From NCBI GenBank assembly GCA_003232725.1, contig QIJH01000200.1, forward strand, positions 1 through 34,834: a stretch of 34,834 bases of DNA. The letters are read 5' to 3'. The stretch's first letter is position 1. Every line of letters starts with the position of its first letter. Positions 1-9,023 of this stretch are shown in pieces. This stretch comes from Chromatiaceae bacterium (GTDB lineage Bacteria; Pseudomonadota; Gammaproteobacteria; SZUA-140). Below the pieces are notes generated by a model that made no database searches, was not told where the DNA came from, and saw only the letters and a list, made by a program, of their open reading frames with translations. A program made the translations under genes and the position numbers.

Positions 1-1313
1 ACCACATCCGTAACAGTGGTCAGCATCACGCCACCACCCAACGCAGGATCAGCCCCCATTCTTTTAAGGAACAGCGGAATGCAGGCTCCCGCGATTGAGG
101 CGACCAGCAGATTAACCATGATCGCAACACCAATGATCCAGCCAATCTGATAATTGCCAAACCACAAAATGGCCACAGCAGCCACTACCAGCGACCACAA
201 CACGCCATTCAATAGCCCAATGGTGATCTCTTTCATTAGCAGCTTGCGTGCATTGGCGCGCCCAATCTGCCCCAATGCGATACCACGGATCACTAGTGTC
301 AGAGTCTGGCTACCGGCGATACCACCCATGCTGGCAACGATCGGCATCAACACGGCCAGCGCCACCACCTGTTCAATCGTGGCATCAAAGAGCCCTATCA
401 CCCATGAGGCGAGCAGCGCTGTTGCAAGGTTGAGCCCCAACCACACACCGCGTTGGCGCGCACTGACCGTGGCGGGGGCAAACATATCACTCTCTTCATC
501 AAGACCGGCCATACTCATCATTGAGTGCTCGGCCTCATCACGGATCACATCAACCACGTCATCAATAGTGATACGGCCCAGCAGACGATGATTTTCATCG
601 AGTACCGGTGCCGATACCAGATCGCGATGTTCAAACAATCCAGCGACTTCCGTCGCAGGAGTACCAGCAAGAATAATCTCGCCCTCGCTCAACATCACAT
701 CACGCACCATCTTTACCGGTAACTGTGTCAGCAGTACCGTCAATGGTAATTGGCCCAGATAGTGATCATCACGATCAACGACAAACAAGGCATCCGTCGT
801 CTGCGGTATCTCGCCGCGCAGACGCAGGTAACGCAACACCACATCTAGCGTCACATCTGGACGCACCGTAATGGCATCAACATTCATCAGGCCACCAGCA
901 GTATCTTCAGGGTAGGACATTACCGACTGCAGACGATGGCGATTCTGCTCATCCATCGCCTGCAGTACTTCATCGATCACTGCAGCCGGTAAATCTAACA
1001 GAATATCCGCGAGGTCATCGGTCTCCAGCCCTTCCGCCGCGGCCACCAGTTCATCGGCATCCATCTCACCAATCAGTGAAGTACGTAGATCATCATTAAC
1101 ATGCGTTAGTACTTCACCACTAATATCAGCTTCGAGTAGCTCCCATAACAACGAGCGCTCATGATGAGGTAGAGATTCTAATAGGTGAGCGACTTCAGCG
1201 GGATGCAGATTAGTAAGCATACCTCGCACATTGGCTAGCGTATCGAGTTCCAATGCACGACTAAAGACCTCTAGCCGTTGCTGACGTTTCTCCCGCTCTT
1301 GTGTATTTGGCAT
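1..1313 (-). CDS. mgtE: Magnesium transporter MgtE (3' end cut by window edge)
   Basis: MgtE is an inner-membrane Mg2+ channel/transporter gated by cytoplasmic Mg2+. The reverse strand reads open from an ATG at 1313 to the window edge, giving about 437 residues of a family usually near 450. It shows the acidic N-terminal helical domain (many LxxLP-type repeats, about residues 20-125), a CBS pair (about 130-260; SYPEDTAGGLM marks its start) and the membrane domain with the family signature MPIVASMGGIAGSQTLT, followed by GADPALGGGVMLTTVTDV at the edge. An in-frame TAA lies nine codons upstream of the next possible start, so the ATG at 1313 is secure, although the ribosome-binding site is weak. 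It lies 136 bp downstream of the EI gene on the same strand and may have its own promoter. Identity is near certain; only the C-terminus is missing. Confidence 0.95.
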   Translation of the reverse strand, partial: MPNTQEREKRQQRLEVFSRALELDTLANVRGMLTNLHPAEVAHLLESLPHHERSLLWELLEADISGEVLTHVNDDLRTSLIGEMDADELVAAAEGLETDDLADILLDLPAAVIDEVLQAMDEQNRHRLQSVMSYPEDTAGGLMNVDAITVRPDVTLDVVLRYLRLRGEIPQTTDALFVVDRDDHYLGQLPLTVLLTQLPVKMVRDVMLSEGEIILAGTPATEVAGLFEHRDLVSAPVLDENHRLLGRITIDDVVDVIRDEAEHSMMSMAGLDEESDMFAPATVSARQRGVWLGLNLATALLASWVIGLFDATIEQVVALAVLMPIVASMGGIAGSQTLTLVIRGIALGQIGRANARKLLMKEITIGLLNGVLWSLVVAAVAILWFGNYQIGWIIGVAIMVNLLVASIAGACIPLFLKRMGADPALGGGVMLTTVTDV

Positions 1314-1401
1314 TTCCCGACTCTGTTCACTTTCAACTTAAAACAGTGTAAGGAAAAGTAGTGCAAAATGGAAAATATTTTTATTACTTAGAAACATTTG
1401 C

Positions 1402-1419
1402 ACGAGAACTAGTTTTCGT
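1402..1419. promoter_or_regulatory. 18-bp near-perfect dyad in the mgtE leader
   Basis: ACGAGAACT/AGTTTTCGT pairs at eight of nine positions. It sits between a TATAAT-like hexamer (1436-1441) and the mgtE start, so it could be a repressor site or a short leader hairpin. No Mg2+ riboswitch fold is recognisable by eye. Confidence 0.3.
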
Positions 1420-1435
1420 TCCAGCAATACAACCT

Positions 1436-1441
1436 ATTATA
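1436..1441 (-). promoter_or_regulatory. Candidate -10 box for mgtE
   Basis: On the minus strand this reads TATAAT, 123 bases upstream of the mgtE ATG and just after the EI stop codon. No good -35 hexamer is seen at the right spacing, so it is a weak candidate for a separate mgtE promoter. Confidence 0.3.
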
Positions 1442-1449
1442 GCGCCAGA

Positions 1450-3189
1450 TTAATGTGTCCCTAGCGCATCCATGGCGGCTACAATATCATCGGGGTTATC
1501 AAGCGCCAGTAGTGCATCGGCCTGCCTGGATAACAGTGACACATCACTATCATTAATAATCCCTTTCACCTCCAGCAACATAGAAGCCGACATGCTGAAC
1601 TCCCGCAATCCCATACCCAATAACAAAGCAGTGTATTGGGGATCTCCCGCCATTTCGCCACACATCGACACTGGTGTGTCATTTTGTTTACCCGCTAAAA
1701 TTACCATCTGAATTAAATGCAGTACAGCAGGGTGCAGTGGGTCATAAAGGTGGCCAACAGCGGCATCCATGCGATCTGTGGCGAGTGTGTACTGGATTAA
1801 ATCATTCGTACCAATCGACAAAAAATCAAATTGACGAGCAAAGGCATCCGCCGTAAGAGCCGCAGCGGGCACTTCGATCATTGCGCCAACCTTCATTGCC
1901 GTATCAAATGACTGCCCCTTTTCTTGCAACACAGCCTTGCTCATTTTAATTAGGAGATGGAGCTGCTGTACTTCGCGCATACTCGATAACATTGGTACCA
2001 TCATACGTAGCTCGCCCAATGCAGAGGCCCTCAAGATCGCGCGTAATTGCGGCAAAAACAGCTGAGGCTCTTTAAGAGAGAGGCGTATCGCGCGCAACCC
2101 AAGCGCTGGATTTGAGCCATAATAATCATTCAACGGATTAACATTAATATTCTTGTCAGCACCAACATCAAGCGTACGAATTGTGACGGAACACCCCTTA
2201 AATACACGCATTAATTTCGCGTAGACCTGATACTGCTCCTCTTCGCCAGGTAGTTCTTCACGATTCATAAAGAGCATCTCCGTACGAAACAAGCCGACCC
2301 CATCCGCATCCATTTTTTTACTTAACGCGACCTCATCTGCCAATTCAATATTCATCATTAAATTAACAACGCAGCCATCACGGCTAACAGCAGGTAGGTC
2401 TTTAAGTATTTTCAGAGCAGCAACTCGTGACTGATCGTGTTTAATGCAACGCCGATAAAACCTTAGTGCATTATCATCTGCTGAAGCGATCGCAGCACCA
2501 TAACGACTATCGACGATTAACTGCTCATTCTGAAGAACATACCGACAAGCATGAGGCACCCCCACCACGGCAGGTATGCCAAGGCTTCGCGCTAAAATAG
2601 CAGTATGTGAATTAGGCGCGCCATCTTCAGAAATAAAACCCGCCACACCACGTTGATACATCAATAACATATCAGCCGGTGATAGCTCATCAGCGACAAC
2701 AACACACCCCCTGGCCCGCTGAAAAACGGCATCATCAACCTGTTCTTGATGGCTTAACAAGATCCTTTGGATACGCGTCACCACATAATCCACATCATCG
2801 CGACGCGTTTTCAGATAAGGGTCATCCATCACATCAAAAACAGTCACCAGCGCATCACGTTGTAACTTCAATGCCCATTCAGCATTATATTGCTGGCGAC
2901 GGATCAAGTTAATGGGCACACGGCATAACGCCTCATCTTCAATCATTAACAGATGGGTATCGATAAAGGCACTGATTTCTGGTGAGGTATTAGCGGGGAT
3001 TTGTTGCCGCACCTGATTAAGCTGTTGTTGTGCTTTTTTGATTGCCGCTTCAAAACGCGCAACTTCATCATCTATTAATGCGCGAGGGATGGCGTACTCA
3101 AGCACCTCAAGTTCACCACGACGAATCACCAGACACGGTCCGATCGCAATCCCTCTTGAAACGCCAGCACCGTTGAGCATTAACGCCAT
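1450..3189 (-). CDS. ptsI: PTS enzyme I (phosphoenolpyruvate-protein phosphotransferase)
   Basis: Enzyme I takes phosphate from PEP onto a histidine and passes it to HPr; it is cytoplasmic. The 579-residue protein has the HPr-binding/phosphohistidine domain with the active His at about 195 (PNSHTAILARSLGIPAVVG) and the PEP-binding barrel with RTLDVGADK, the GLRAIR segment and the catalytic cysteine in SMCGEMAGD. It lacks the N-terminal GAF domain of PtsP (EI-Ntr), so it is the plain EI type. The ATG at 3189 is preceded by CAGGAG at suitable spacing. It lies 77 bp after the HPr gene and is the last PTS gene before mgtE. No EIIB/EIIC permease is present, so the chain probably serves regulation. 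Some annotations would name such genes ptsP; function is the same. Confidence 0.93.
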   Translation of the reverse strand: MALMLNGAGVSRGIAIGPCLVIRRGELEVLEYAIPRALIDDEVARFEAAIKKAQQQLNQVRQQIPANTSPEISAFIDTHLLMIEDEALCRVPINLIRRQQYNAEWALKLQRDALVTVFDVMDDPYLKTRRDDVDYVVTRIQRILLSHQEQVDDAVFQRARGCVVVADELSPADMLLMYQRGVAGFISEDGAPNSHTAILARSLGIPAVVGVPHACRYVLQNEQLIVDSRYGAAIASADDNALRFYRRCIKHDQSRVAALKILKDLPAVSRDGCVVNLMMNIELADEVALSKKMDADGVGLFRTEMLFMNREELPGEEEQYQVYAKLMRVFKGCSVTIRTLDVGADKNINVNPLNDYYGSNPALGLRAIRLSLKEPQLFLPQLRAILRASALGELRMMVPMLSSMREVQQLHLLIKMSKAVLQEKGQSFDTAMKVGAMIEVPAAALTADAFARQFDFLSIGTNDLIQYTLATDRMDAAVGHLYDPLHPAVLHLIQMVILAGKQNDTPVSMCGEMAGDPQYTALLLGMGLREFSMSASMLLEVKGIINDSDVSLLSRQADALLALDNPDDIVAAMDALGTH

Positions 3190-3266
3190 AAAAAAGAGAC
3201 TCCTGATTATTCGATGGTCACTATTTCTCTACTGGCTGTTTTCAACAAAAAAACAAGGCTAAATCG

Positions 3267-3536
3267 CTACTCTTCTTCACCAAAACGCTGCGCGACTAAC
3301 TGCTGCAGCTGCTCGATTGCCACTGTCTCATCATTACCATCAGCCGTCACTTCAATCTGCATTCCTTTGCCTGCCGCCAGCATCATCACCCCCATAATGC
3401 TTTTGCCATTCACACAGCGACTACCACGTGCCACCTTAATCTCACTATCAAAGCTGGAGGCTAAAGTCACAAACCTGGCGGCAGCCCTCGCGTGCAGCCC
3501 CAGCTTATTGACAATATCAATTTCCACGACAACCAT
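3267..3536 (-). CDS. ptsH: HPr phosphocarrier protein
   Basis: HPr carries phosphate between EI and EIIA proteins. The 89-residue protein has His15 in NKLGLHARAAARF (phosphorylated by EI) and Ser46 in VNGKSIMGVMM (the site used by HprK). A longer reading exists upstream, but the ATG at 3536 is chosen because residues from MVVVEIDIV match the family start and the gene then begins 7 bp after the EIIA stop. Conservation of both phosphorylation sites, together with hprK in the same operon, argues for dual control of HPr here rather than for a simple NPr. Confidence 0.93.
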   Translation of the reverse strand: MVVVEIDIVNKLGLHARAAARFVTLASSFDSEIKVARGSRCVNGKSIMGVMMLAAGKGMQIEVTADGNDETVAIEQLQQLVAQRFGEEE

Positions 3537-3543
3537 GTGAGCG

Positions 3544-3945
3544 CTACAGCTCTTCACGCCTACAACGAAAAACACCATCACAACCACCACTCAGCGCCTT
3601 TTCCAGCAACTGTTCGACACTTAAATCAGGATAGTTAAGCACACGAATCAACATCGGCAGGTTAATACCCGACGCCACCATCACCTGTGCGCTGTCATCC
3701 TGAAACTTCATCGCGATATTACTGGGTGTTGCGCCATAGATATCCGTGAGTAACAACACACCATCTTTTTTATGTAACGTGGATATGGCGGCAGCAACCT
3801 CTTTGACCACTTCATCCGGATCACTGCCATTGGAGACAGAGACCAGAGCCACTTGCAATACCGTGCCACCGAGCATAGCGTATGCTGAATCAAGCAGTGC
3901 TTGCCCAACCTCTCCATGAGTGATGATCAGCAGCCCGACACTCAT
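3544..3945 (-). CDS. PTS EIIA component, mannose/fructose family
   Basis: This 133-residue protein matches the EIIA-Man fold. It begins MSVGLLIITHGEVGQALL with the phosphorylatable His10, then has LLLTDIYGATPSN, the family's second signature. Its ATG overlaps the rapZ stop (ATGA), so translation is probably coupled. With no IIB, IIC or IID partner in the window it most likely acts as a regulatory acceptor of phosphate from HPr, as proposed for similar stand-alone EIIA-Man proteins in other proteobacterial hprK clusters. The partner it regulates cannot be seen from the sequence. Confidence 0.9.
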   Translation of the reverse strand: MSVGLLIITHGEVGQALLDSAYAMLGGTVLQVALVSVSNGSDPDEVVKEVAAAISTLHKKDGVLLLTDIYGATPSNIAMKFQDDSAQVMVASGINLPMLIRVLNYPDLSVEQLLEKALSGGCDGVFRCRREEL

Positions 3946-4805
3946 ATAATTTCACGATGGCGAATCAATACCCGCTCACGTTGCTGTTTAAAATAAACCC
4001 CAAGTGTCTCGGTCATATAAACAGAGCGATGTTGACCACCGGTACAACCGATCGCCACTGTCAGGTAGCTACGATTATTCGCCTCAAAGTTAGGTACCCA
4101 GCGCTCAACAAACGCGGTGATATCAGCCTGCATCTCTTTTACAATCACCTGCTGTTCCAAGAATTTTATAACATCATCATCGCGTCCGGTTTGCAGGCGT
4201 AAAGCCGGATCCCAGTGTGGATTAGGTAAACAACGCACATCAAAAACAAAATCTGCATCAATCGGATGACCATGTTTAAAACCAAATGAGAGAAATTGTA
4301 GCGACAACACCGAACTCGCATCTCGACCCACGCGATCACGAATTTGGTCGCGCAATTGATGTACATTGGTTTGACTCGTATCGATATGGAGATCGGAACA
4401 ATCCGCAATTGGATTCAACAAGTTCCGCTCAGCCGCAATCGCTTCGATCAAAGGAACATCATCATTTGTCAGCGGATGTTTACGTCGTGTTTCACTAAAG
4501 CGCTTTATCAGTGCATTATCATTGGCAACGATAAAAATCACCTCGCAATCCATCCCCTGCTCTTTAATATTGTCGAGGATAGGGCGAAAGTCCTGCAAAT
4601 CATCGATCATATTACGCGCATCAATCCCTACCGCAATATCATTCACCTGGCGCTTGCCCAACATCAGCTTCATCTGCACAACAAAGCCAGGCAACAAGGC
4701 GATAGGCAAATTGTCAACACAGTAATAACCGAGATCCTCTAGCGCCTGCAATGCAATACTTTTCCCGGCACCAGACAGTCCACTTAGCACCAACAATCTC
4801 ATCAT
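3942..4805 (-). CDS. rapZ: RNase adapter / nucleotide-binding protein RapZ
   Basis: RapZ is an ATP-binding regulator; in E. coli it guides RNase E to the sRNA GlmZ and so controls amino-sugar synthesis. The 287-residue protein has Walker A GLSGAGKS (residues 9-16), the LEDLGYYCVDNLP segment after it, and the conserved C-terminal IGCTGGQHRSVY motif. It is full length. Its ATG overlaps the hprK stop and its TGA overlaps the EIIA start, both as ATGA, so hprK-rapZ-EIIA are tightly coupled. Whether GlmZ exists here cannot be told from this window, so the E. coli role is a family inference. Confidence 0.95.
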   Translation of the reverse strand: MMRLLVLSGLSGAGKSIALQALEDLGYYCVDNLPIALLPGFVVQMKLMLGKRQVNDIAVGIDARNMIDDLQDFRPILDNIKEQGMDCEVIFIVANDNALIKRFSETRRKHPLTNDDVPLIEAIAAERNLLNPIADCSDLHIDTSQTNVHQLRDQIRDRVGRDASSVLSLQFLSFGFKHGHPIDADFVFDVRCLPNPHWDPALRLQTGRDDDVIKFLEQQVIVKEMQADITAFVERWVPNFEANNRSYLTVAIGCTGGQHRSVYMTETLGVYFKQQRERVLIRHREII

Positions 4806-5761
4806 TCACCCCTGGTTAACAAACGACTTTGTCGCTCAATAAAATCTTGTGCCGCATCATAGCCACCCAAACGAAGAATATGATTTCGCACGGCCGCCTC
4901 TATTAGTAACGCAAGATCCCGTCCCGGCGCAACGGGCAGAGTGACACAGGGTATCCCAACCTCCAGTACCATTTCATCCTGCTGACTGCCTACTAACCGA
5001 TCAATGTTACGTACATCCTCATCATCAATCGGTTTGAGATGAATGATCAGGCGCAGATTTTTATCTTTTTTGATCGCACTATCACCATACATCGCACGGA
5101 CATTCAGCACCCCCAGCCCTCGTACCTCAATAAAACCTTGCAATAACCCAGGACATGCCCCTCGAATAGCATCCGGCGCAATCCGCGAGAACTCAGGCGC
5201 ATCATCAGCAATCAAACGATGCCCTCGTGTTAGCAACTCTAGTGCCAGCTCACTCTTGCCAACACCGCTCTCACCAGTCAGCAAAACCCCCAGACCTCTC
5301 ACCTCCATAAAAACACCATGCAGCGTTTTTGTTTCGGCCAGCAGCCCGGTCAAATAGTAACTGAGATGATCAATTAATTTATCGCTTTTAAGGCGCGATG
5401 AGAGCAATGCTATTGAGGCCTGTTGCGCACGCTGCTGAAGGTCGGACGTTGCCGTAGCACCATCGGCCACCACAACAAAAGCGGGCTTTTCTTCAAATAA
5501 TTTTATGAGTGTATCGTGGTATGAATTTTTACCCAACGACTCAAGATATCGCAATTCAGTCTTTCCCATCACCTGAATTCGATTAGGCTGAATTAAGTTA
5601 AGATGCCCCACCATCGGCATCTCGGCATGACCATGCTCATCAACGACATCGATTGAAAATTGAATATCACATAATCCACCAGACTGACCAGCCACCCATT
5701 CTAATGCCAGCTTTTCAGCATGACTCTCAAACAGTTGATTGACAGTCAGCGATTTAGCCAT
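4802..5761 (-). CDS. hprK: HPr kinase/phosphorylase
   Basis: HprK phosphorylates HPr on Ser46 using ATP or PPi and can remove the phosphate. The protein is 319 residues from the ATG at 5761 and is the full-length type, with the N-terminal domain as well as the catalytic one. It contains Walker A GESGVGKSELALELL and the HprK signature EVRGLGVLNVRAMYG. A longer reading to 5815 would overlap ptsN. The start at 5761 gives MAKSLTVNQLFE, typical of the family, six bases after the ptsN stop. Enteric bacteria lack this gene; it sits where they have rapZ directly after ptsN. Its substrate HPr lies three genes downstream. Confidence 0.95.
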   Translation of the reverse strand: MAKSLTVNQLFESHAEKLALEWVAGQSGGLCDIQFSIDVVDEHGHAEMPMVGHLNLIQPNRIQVMGKTELRYLESLGKNSYHDTLIKLFEEKPAFVVVADGATATSDLQQRAQQASIALLSSRLKSDKLIDHLSYYLTGLLAETKTLHGVFMEVRGLGVLLTGESGVGKSELALELLTRGHRLIADDAPEFSRIAPDAIRGACPGLLQGFIEVRGLGVLNVRAMYGDSAIKKDKNLRLIIHLKPIDDEDVRNIDRLVGSQQDEMVLEVGIPCVTLPVAPGRDLALLIEAAVRNHILRLGGYDAAQDFIERQSRLLTRGE

Positions 5762-5766
5762 CGAAA

Positions 5767-6258
5767 TTATGCGCAGGGTCGCGCTTGCTGGTCGGAAGAA
5801 AAACTTGTTTGCCACTGCATCAACAATTGATACAAAACGTCATCGCTGGTCGCCGCACGCAGTTGCATACAAAAGTGTTCATCACCAAAAATTTCAGCTA
5901 GCATCGAGAGCAACTCTAAATGCTCACTGGTTGCCTCTTCCGGCACTAACAGTGCACAAATCAAATCTACCGCTTGATTATCAACCGCATCGAAATCCAC
6001 ACCTTCCTGTAACTGCAAAAAAGCACAAACAGGCTTACCAACACCCTTAAGACGACCATGAGGAATCGCCGCCCCATGCCCCAATCCAGTACTTCCCAGG
6101 CGCTCACGGCCAACCAGGCCCTCAAACACTTCTAACCGAGTTGGGCCAGGAGAAGCAAAAACAAGCAGCTCACTGAGCTGCTCGAGTACGCGCTTTTTAC
6201 TACCAATTTTCCGCTGAGCAACAACGCTTTCAGGCAGAAAAAACTCTTCTATTTGCAT
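5767..6258 (-). CDS. ptsN: PTS nitrogen-type EIIA (EIIA-Ntr)
   Basis: PtsN is a cytoplasmic regulatory EIIA protein that in its unphosphorylated form controls potassium transport and other targets. The 163-residue protein begins MQIEEFFLPE and carries the phosphorylated His67 in GHGAAIPHGRL. It lies 41 bp after hpf and just before hprK, the conserved rpoN-hpf-ptsN order. With the mannose-type EIIA downstream, the operon holds two possible phosphate acceptors for one HPr. Confidence 0.95.
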   Translation of the reverse strand: MQIEEFFLPESVVAQRKIGSKKRVLEQLSELLVFASPGPTRLEVFEGLVGRERLGSTGLGHGAAIPHGRLKGVGKPVCAFLQLQEGVDFDAVDNQAVDLICALLVPEEATSEHLELLSMLAEIFGDEHFCMQLRAATSDDVLYQLLMQWQTSFSSDQQARPCA

Positions 6259-6299
6259 GCTTAATTATTTCCAGGCACCCATTAATTCTGAAACAAATA

Positions 6300-6659
6300 C
6301 TAATCAGGGTCGATAGCGTCTTGAACAGAATCAAGTGCCTCTTCCTGAATCGGAAATCCTTTATTACGCCCACGATGATCTTTGCGCTTCTCTTTGTGCT
6401 TAATCACCTGACGATCAAGCTTATCAGCCAGCGCATCAATCGCCGCGTACATATTTTCATTTTCAGCATCCGCAAACAGATCAGCACCACTGACATGAAC
6501 CTTGGCTTCAGCCTTTTGCACCATTTTTTCTACTGCCAGCACAACATGAACATTACCCACACCATCAAAATGACGCGCAAGTTTATCCAGCTTTTCGTTC
6601 ACATAGTTACGCAGTGCAGGAGTGATATCAATATGGTGACCTGTCAGATTTATTTGCAT
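6300..6659 (-). CDS. hpf: Ribosome hibernation promoting factor (short type)
   Basis: HPF binds the 30S decoding region and dimerises ribosomes in slow growth. The 119-residue protein begins MQINLTGHHIDITPALRNYV and has the DLFADAENENMYAAIDALADKLDRQVIKHKEK core of the S30AE domain (abbreviated here only to locate it at about residues 60-92). It lacks the C-terminal domain of long HPF, so it is the short form expected of gammaproteobacteria. It lies 14 bp after rpoN. Confidence 0.94.
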   Translation of the reverse strand: MQINLTGHHIDITPALRNYVNEKLDKLARHFDGVGNVHVVLAVEKMVQKAEAKVHVSGADLFADAENENMYAAIDALADKLDRQVIKHKEKRKDHRGRNKGFPIQEEALDSVQDAIDPD

Positions 6660-6673
6660 TTTAATACCTCATG

Positions 6674-8173
6674 TTATGTCAAACGTTTACGCTCACTTGA
6701 TGAAAGGATCGATATTGACTCACGATATTTCGCAATTGTGCGACGAGCAACATTGATCCCCTGCTCCTCAAGAATTTGTGAAATTTTACTATCACTCAAT
6801 GGCTTCGCTGGATTTTCAGCCGCCACCAATTTTTTAATTAATGCACGAATGGCTGTCGCAGAGCATTCACCACCACTCGCGGTTCCAACATGACTTGAAA
6901 AGAAATACTTCAATTCAAAAACACCACGTGGCGTGTGCATATATTTTTGCGTGGTAACACGAGAAATTGTCGATTCATGCATCTCGACCACTTCTGCCAC
7001 ATCATGCAACACCAATGCCTTCATCGCCTCTTCGCCATGCTCAAGAAAGCCTCGCTGGCGCTCAACGATGCAGGTTGCTACTTTCAGTAACGTTTCATTA
7101 CGGCTTTGCAGGCTCTTAATAAACCACTTGGCCTCTTGCAAATGATTTTTCAGATAGGTGTTGTCCGCGCTATTATCAGCGCGCTTAACCAATCCCGCGT
7201 AACCATTGTTAACGCGTACTTTGGGCAACGCCTCGCCATTCAACTCAACCTTCCAGGCTCCGTTATGCTTTCTAACCATCACGTCCGGCACCACGTACTC
7301 GGCGAGCTTGGGAGAGATCAATGCACCAGGACGCGGGTTAAGGGTTTGCACCAGCGCCATCATCTCTTTTAACTCTTCCTGCGTGCACTTCATGCGCCGC
7401 ATAATCTGAGTGTAATCACGCGCGCCTAATAATTTAAGATGATCAGTAATAAGTTTACATGCCTCTGCCAGCCACGGCGTTTCAGGGCTGACGTGCTTCA
7501 GTTGAATCTGCATACACTCTTGCAGATCACGACAGCCAACACCAATTGGATCAAAGTGATGAATACGATGTAACACTGCCTCTACTTCATCGAGTTCGCT
7601 CTCTAGCTCTTCACGCAGACCTGAAAAAATCTCTTCTAACGAACAGGTAAGGTAGCCCTGGTCATCAATCGCATCGATGATCGCAGCGGCGATTTCCATA
7701 TCTTTATCAGTAAAAGAGGTTAGCCTCATCTGCCATAAGAGATGCTCCTGAAGCGATTCGGATGATGCATCCTGACTTTCATAATCACTGTTCTCAGGTA
7801 TTGCTGCGGAAGAAGTCTGCGGCATCACGCTGTCATAGGTATCTTCCCATGAGCTATCAACCGGCAGTTCATCGGGTAGTGCATCGGAAAGTTGTGAAAC
7901 AACATCGCCATCAGCTGCAATGCCTGCATCGACAGAACTCACTTCATCAACTAACACATCAGGGGAAAGCTCGCTGACATCAGACGCCTCGTCTTTAGCA
8001 GATGAATCGTCACCACTCTCTTCAGTGAGTTCCAACATAGGATTCGATTCAAGTGCCTCCTGAATCTCCGCCTGGAGATCAAGAGTCGACAACTGTAACA
8101 GGCGTATCGCCTGCTGCAGTTGCGGCGTCATCGTTAACTGTTGTCCAAGCCGGAGCTGTAGGGATTGCTTCAT
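6674..8173 (-). CDS. rpoN: RNA polymerase sigma-54 factor
   Basis: Sigma-54 directs RNA polymerase to -24/-12 promoters and needs enhancer-binding ATPases. The 499-residue protein has the glutamine-rich region I ([19 protein letters not shown]), an acidic region II (about residues 50-130), the core-binding region, and the C-terminal RpoN box [10 protein letters not shown]. The start MKQSLQLRL is canonical. It follows lptB after 94 bp that contain a stem-loop, and leads hpf and the PTS genes, so those genes may be co-transcribed with it. Confidence 0.97.
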   Translation of the reverse strand: MKQSLQLRLGQQLTMTPQLQQAIRLLQLSTLDLQAEIQEALESNPMLELTEESGDDSSAKDEASDVSELSPDVLVDEVSSVDAGIAADGDVVSQLSDALPDELPVDSSWEDTYDSVMPQTSSAAIPENSDYESQDASSESLQEHLLWQMRLTSFTDKDMEIAAAIIDAIDDQGYLTCSLEEIFSGLREELESELDEVEAVLHRIHHFDPIGVGCRDLQECMQIQLKHVSPETPWLAEACKLITDHLKLLGARDYTQIMRRMKCTQEELKEMMALVQTLNPRPGALISPKLAEYVVPDVMVRKHNGAWKVELNGEALPKVRVNNGYAGLVKRADNSADNTYLKNHLQEAKWFIKSLQSRNETLLKVATCIVERQRGFLEHGEEAMKALVLHDVAEVVEMHESTISRVTTQKYMHTPRGVFELKYFFSSHVGTASGGECSATAIRALIKKLVAAENPAKPLSDSKISQILEEQGINVARRTIAKYRESISILSSSERKRLT

Positions 8174-8235
8174 ATATCGCCGTCCTGATTCGGCATCACC
8201 TTCTTGCTTAACTTATCGACTATTATTTTATCGTA

Positions 8236-8260
8236 ATTGGCACTTTTTTTCAGTGCCAAT
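8236..8260 (-). other. Perfect 9-bp stem-loop between lptB and rpoN
   Basis: ATTGGCACT and AGTGCCAAT form a perfect inverted repeat around a 7-base loop. Read on the minus strand it lies after lptB and before rpoN, but is followed by TACGATAAAATAATA instead of a U-run. It is therefore more likely an RNA-processing or attenuation hairpin than a strong intrinsic terminator. Confidence 0.5.
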
Positions 8261-8267
8261 CGTGACA

Positions 8268-8993
8268 TTAGAGTCGAAAATCCTGTCCGAGGTAAACATC
8301 TCGCACTTGCTTATTCTCTAAAATCGCGTCAGGTGGGCCTTCTGCGAGCACTACCCCCTCGCTCATAATATATGCACGTTCACATATTCCTAGCGTCTCT
8401 CTGACATTATGATCAGTAATCAGCACGCCAATCCCCTTATCCGTCAAAAAACGAATAATGCGCTGAATATCGATCACAGAAATTGGGTCAACCCCTGCAA
8501 ATGGCTCATCCAGCAGGATAAAACGTGGACTTGTCGCCAATGTGCGTGCAATTTCAACACGCCGGCGCTCACCACCCGAAAGGCTCATTCCTAAGTTATC
8601 ACGTAGATGAGTAATATGAAGTTCACCCATCAGTTCATCCAGCTGAGCCAGTTGCTGCGCACGATTCAGATCACCACGTATCTCCAGTATCGCCAGAATA
8701 TTTTGCGCCACCGTTAATTTGCGAAAAATAGAGGCCTCCTGAGGCAGGTAACCGACCCCCATCCTGGCACGAACATGCATCGGATAGCTCGCCATATCCT
8801 GATCATCGAGCACAATACTGCCTTTATCACATCCAACCAGACCAACAATCATATAGAAGCAGGTCGTTTTACCCGCGCCATTTGGTCCCAACAGCCCAAT
8901 CACTTCACCGCTATTCACCTCCAGCGAGACATCTTTGACCACTTCACGGGATTTATAGCTTTTGGCAAGATTCGACGCGATTAGTGCATGCAT
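8268..8993 (-). CDS. lptB: LPS export ABC transporter ATP-binding protein LptB
   Basis: LptB is the ATPase that powers LptFG to extract lipopolysaccharide from the inner membrane. The 241-residue protein has Walker [12 protein letters not shown], the signature [13 protein letters not shown], Walker [15 protein letters not shown] and the switch histidine in [10 protein letters not shown]. It is full length. It lies 30 bp after lptA in the standard lptC-lptA-lptB order and leads into rpoN. Confidence 0.97.
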   Translation of the reverse strand: MHALIASNLAKSYKSREVVKDVSLEVNSGEVIGLLGPNGAGKTTCFYMIVGLVGCDKGSIVLDDQDMASYPMHVRARMGVGYLPQEASIFRKLTVAQNILAILEIRGDLNRAQQLAQLDELMGELHITHLRDNLGMSLSGGERRRVEIARTLATSPRFILLDEPFAGVDPISVIDIQRIIRFLTDKGIGVLITDHNVRETLGICERAYIMSEGVVLAEGPPDAILENKQVRDVYLGQDFRL

Positions 8994-9023
8994 CAGTGGT
9001 GCCTGCCCATCATTTTTTTCAAC

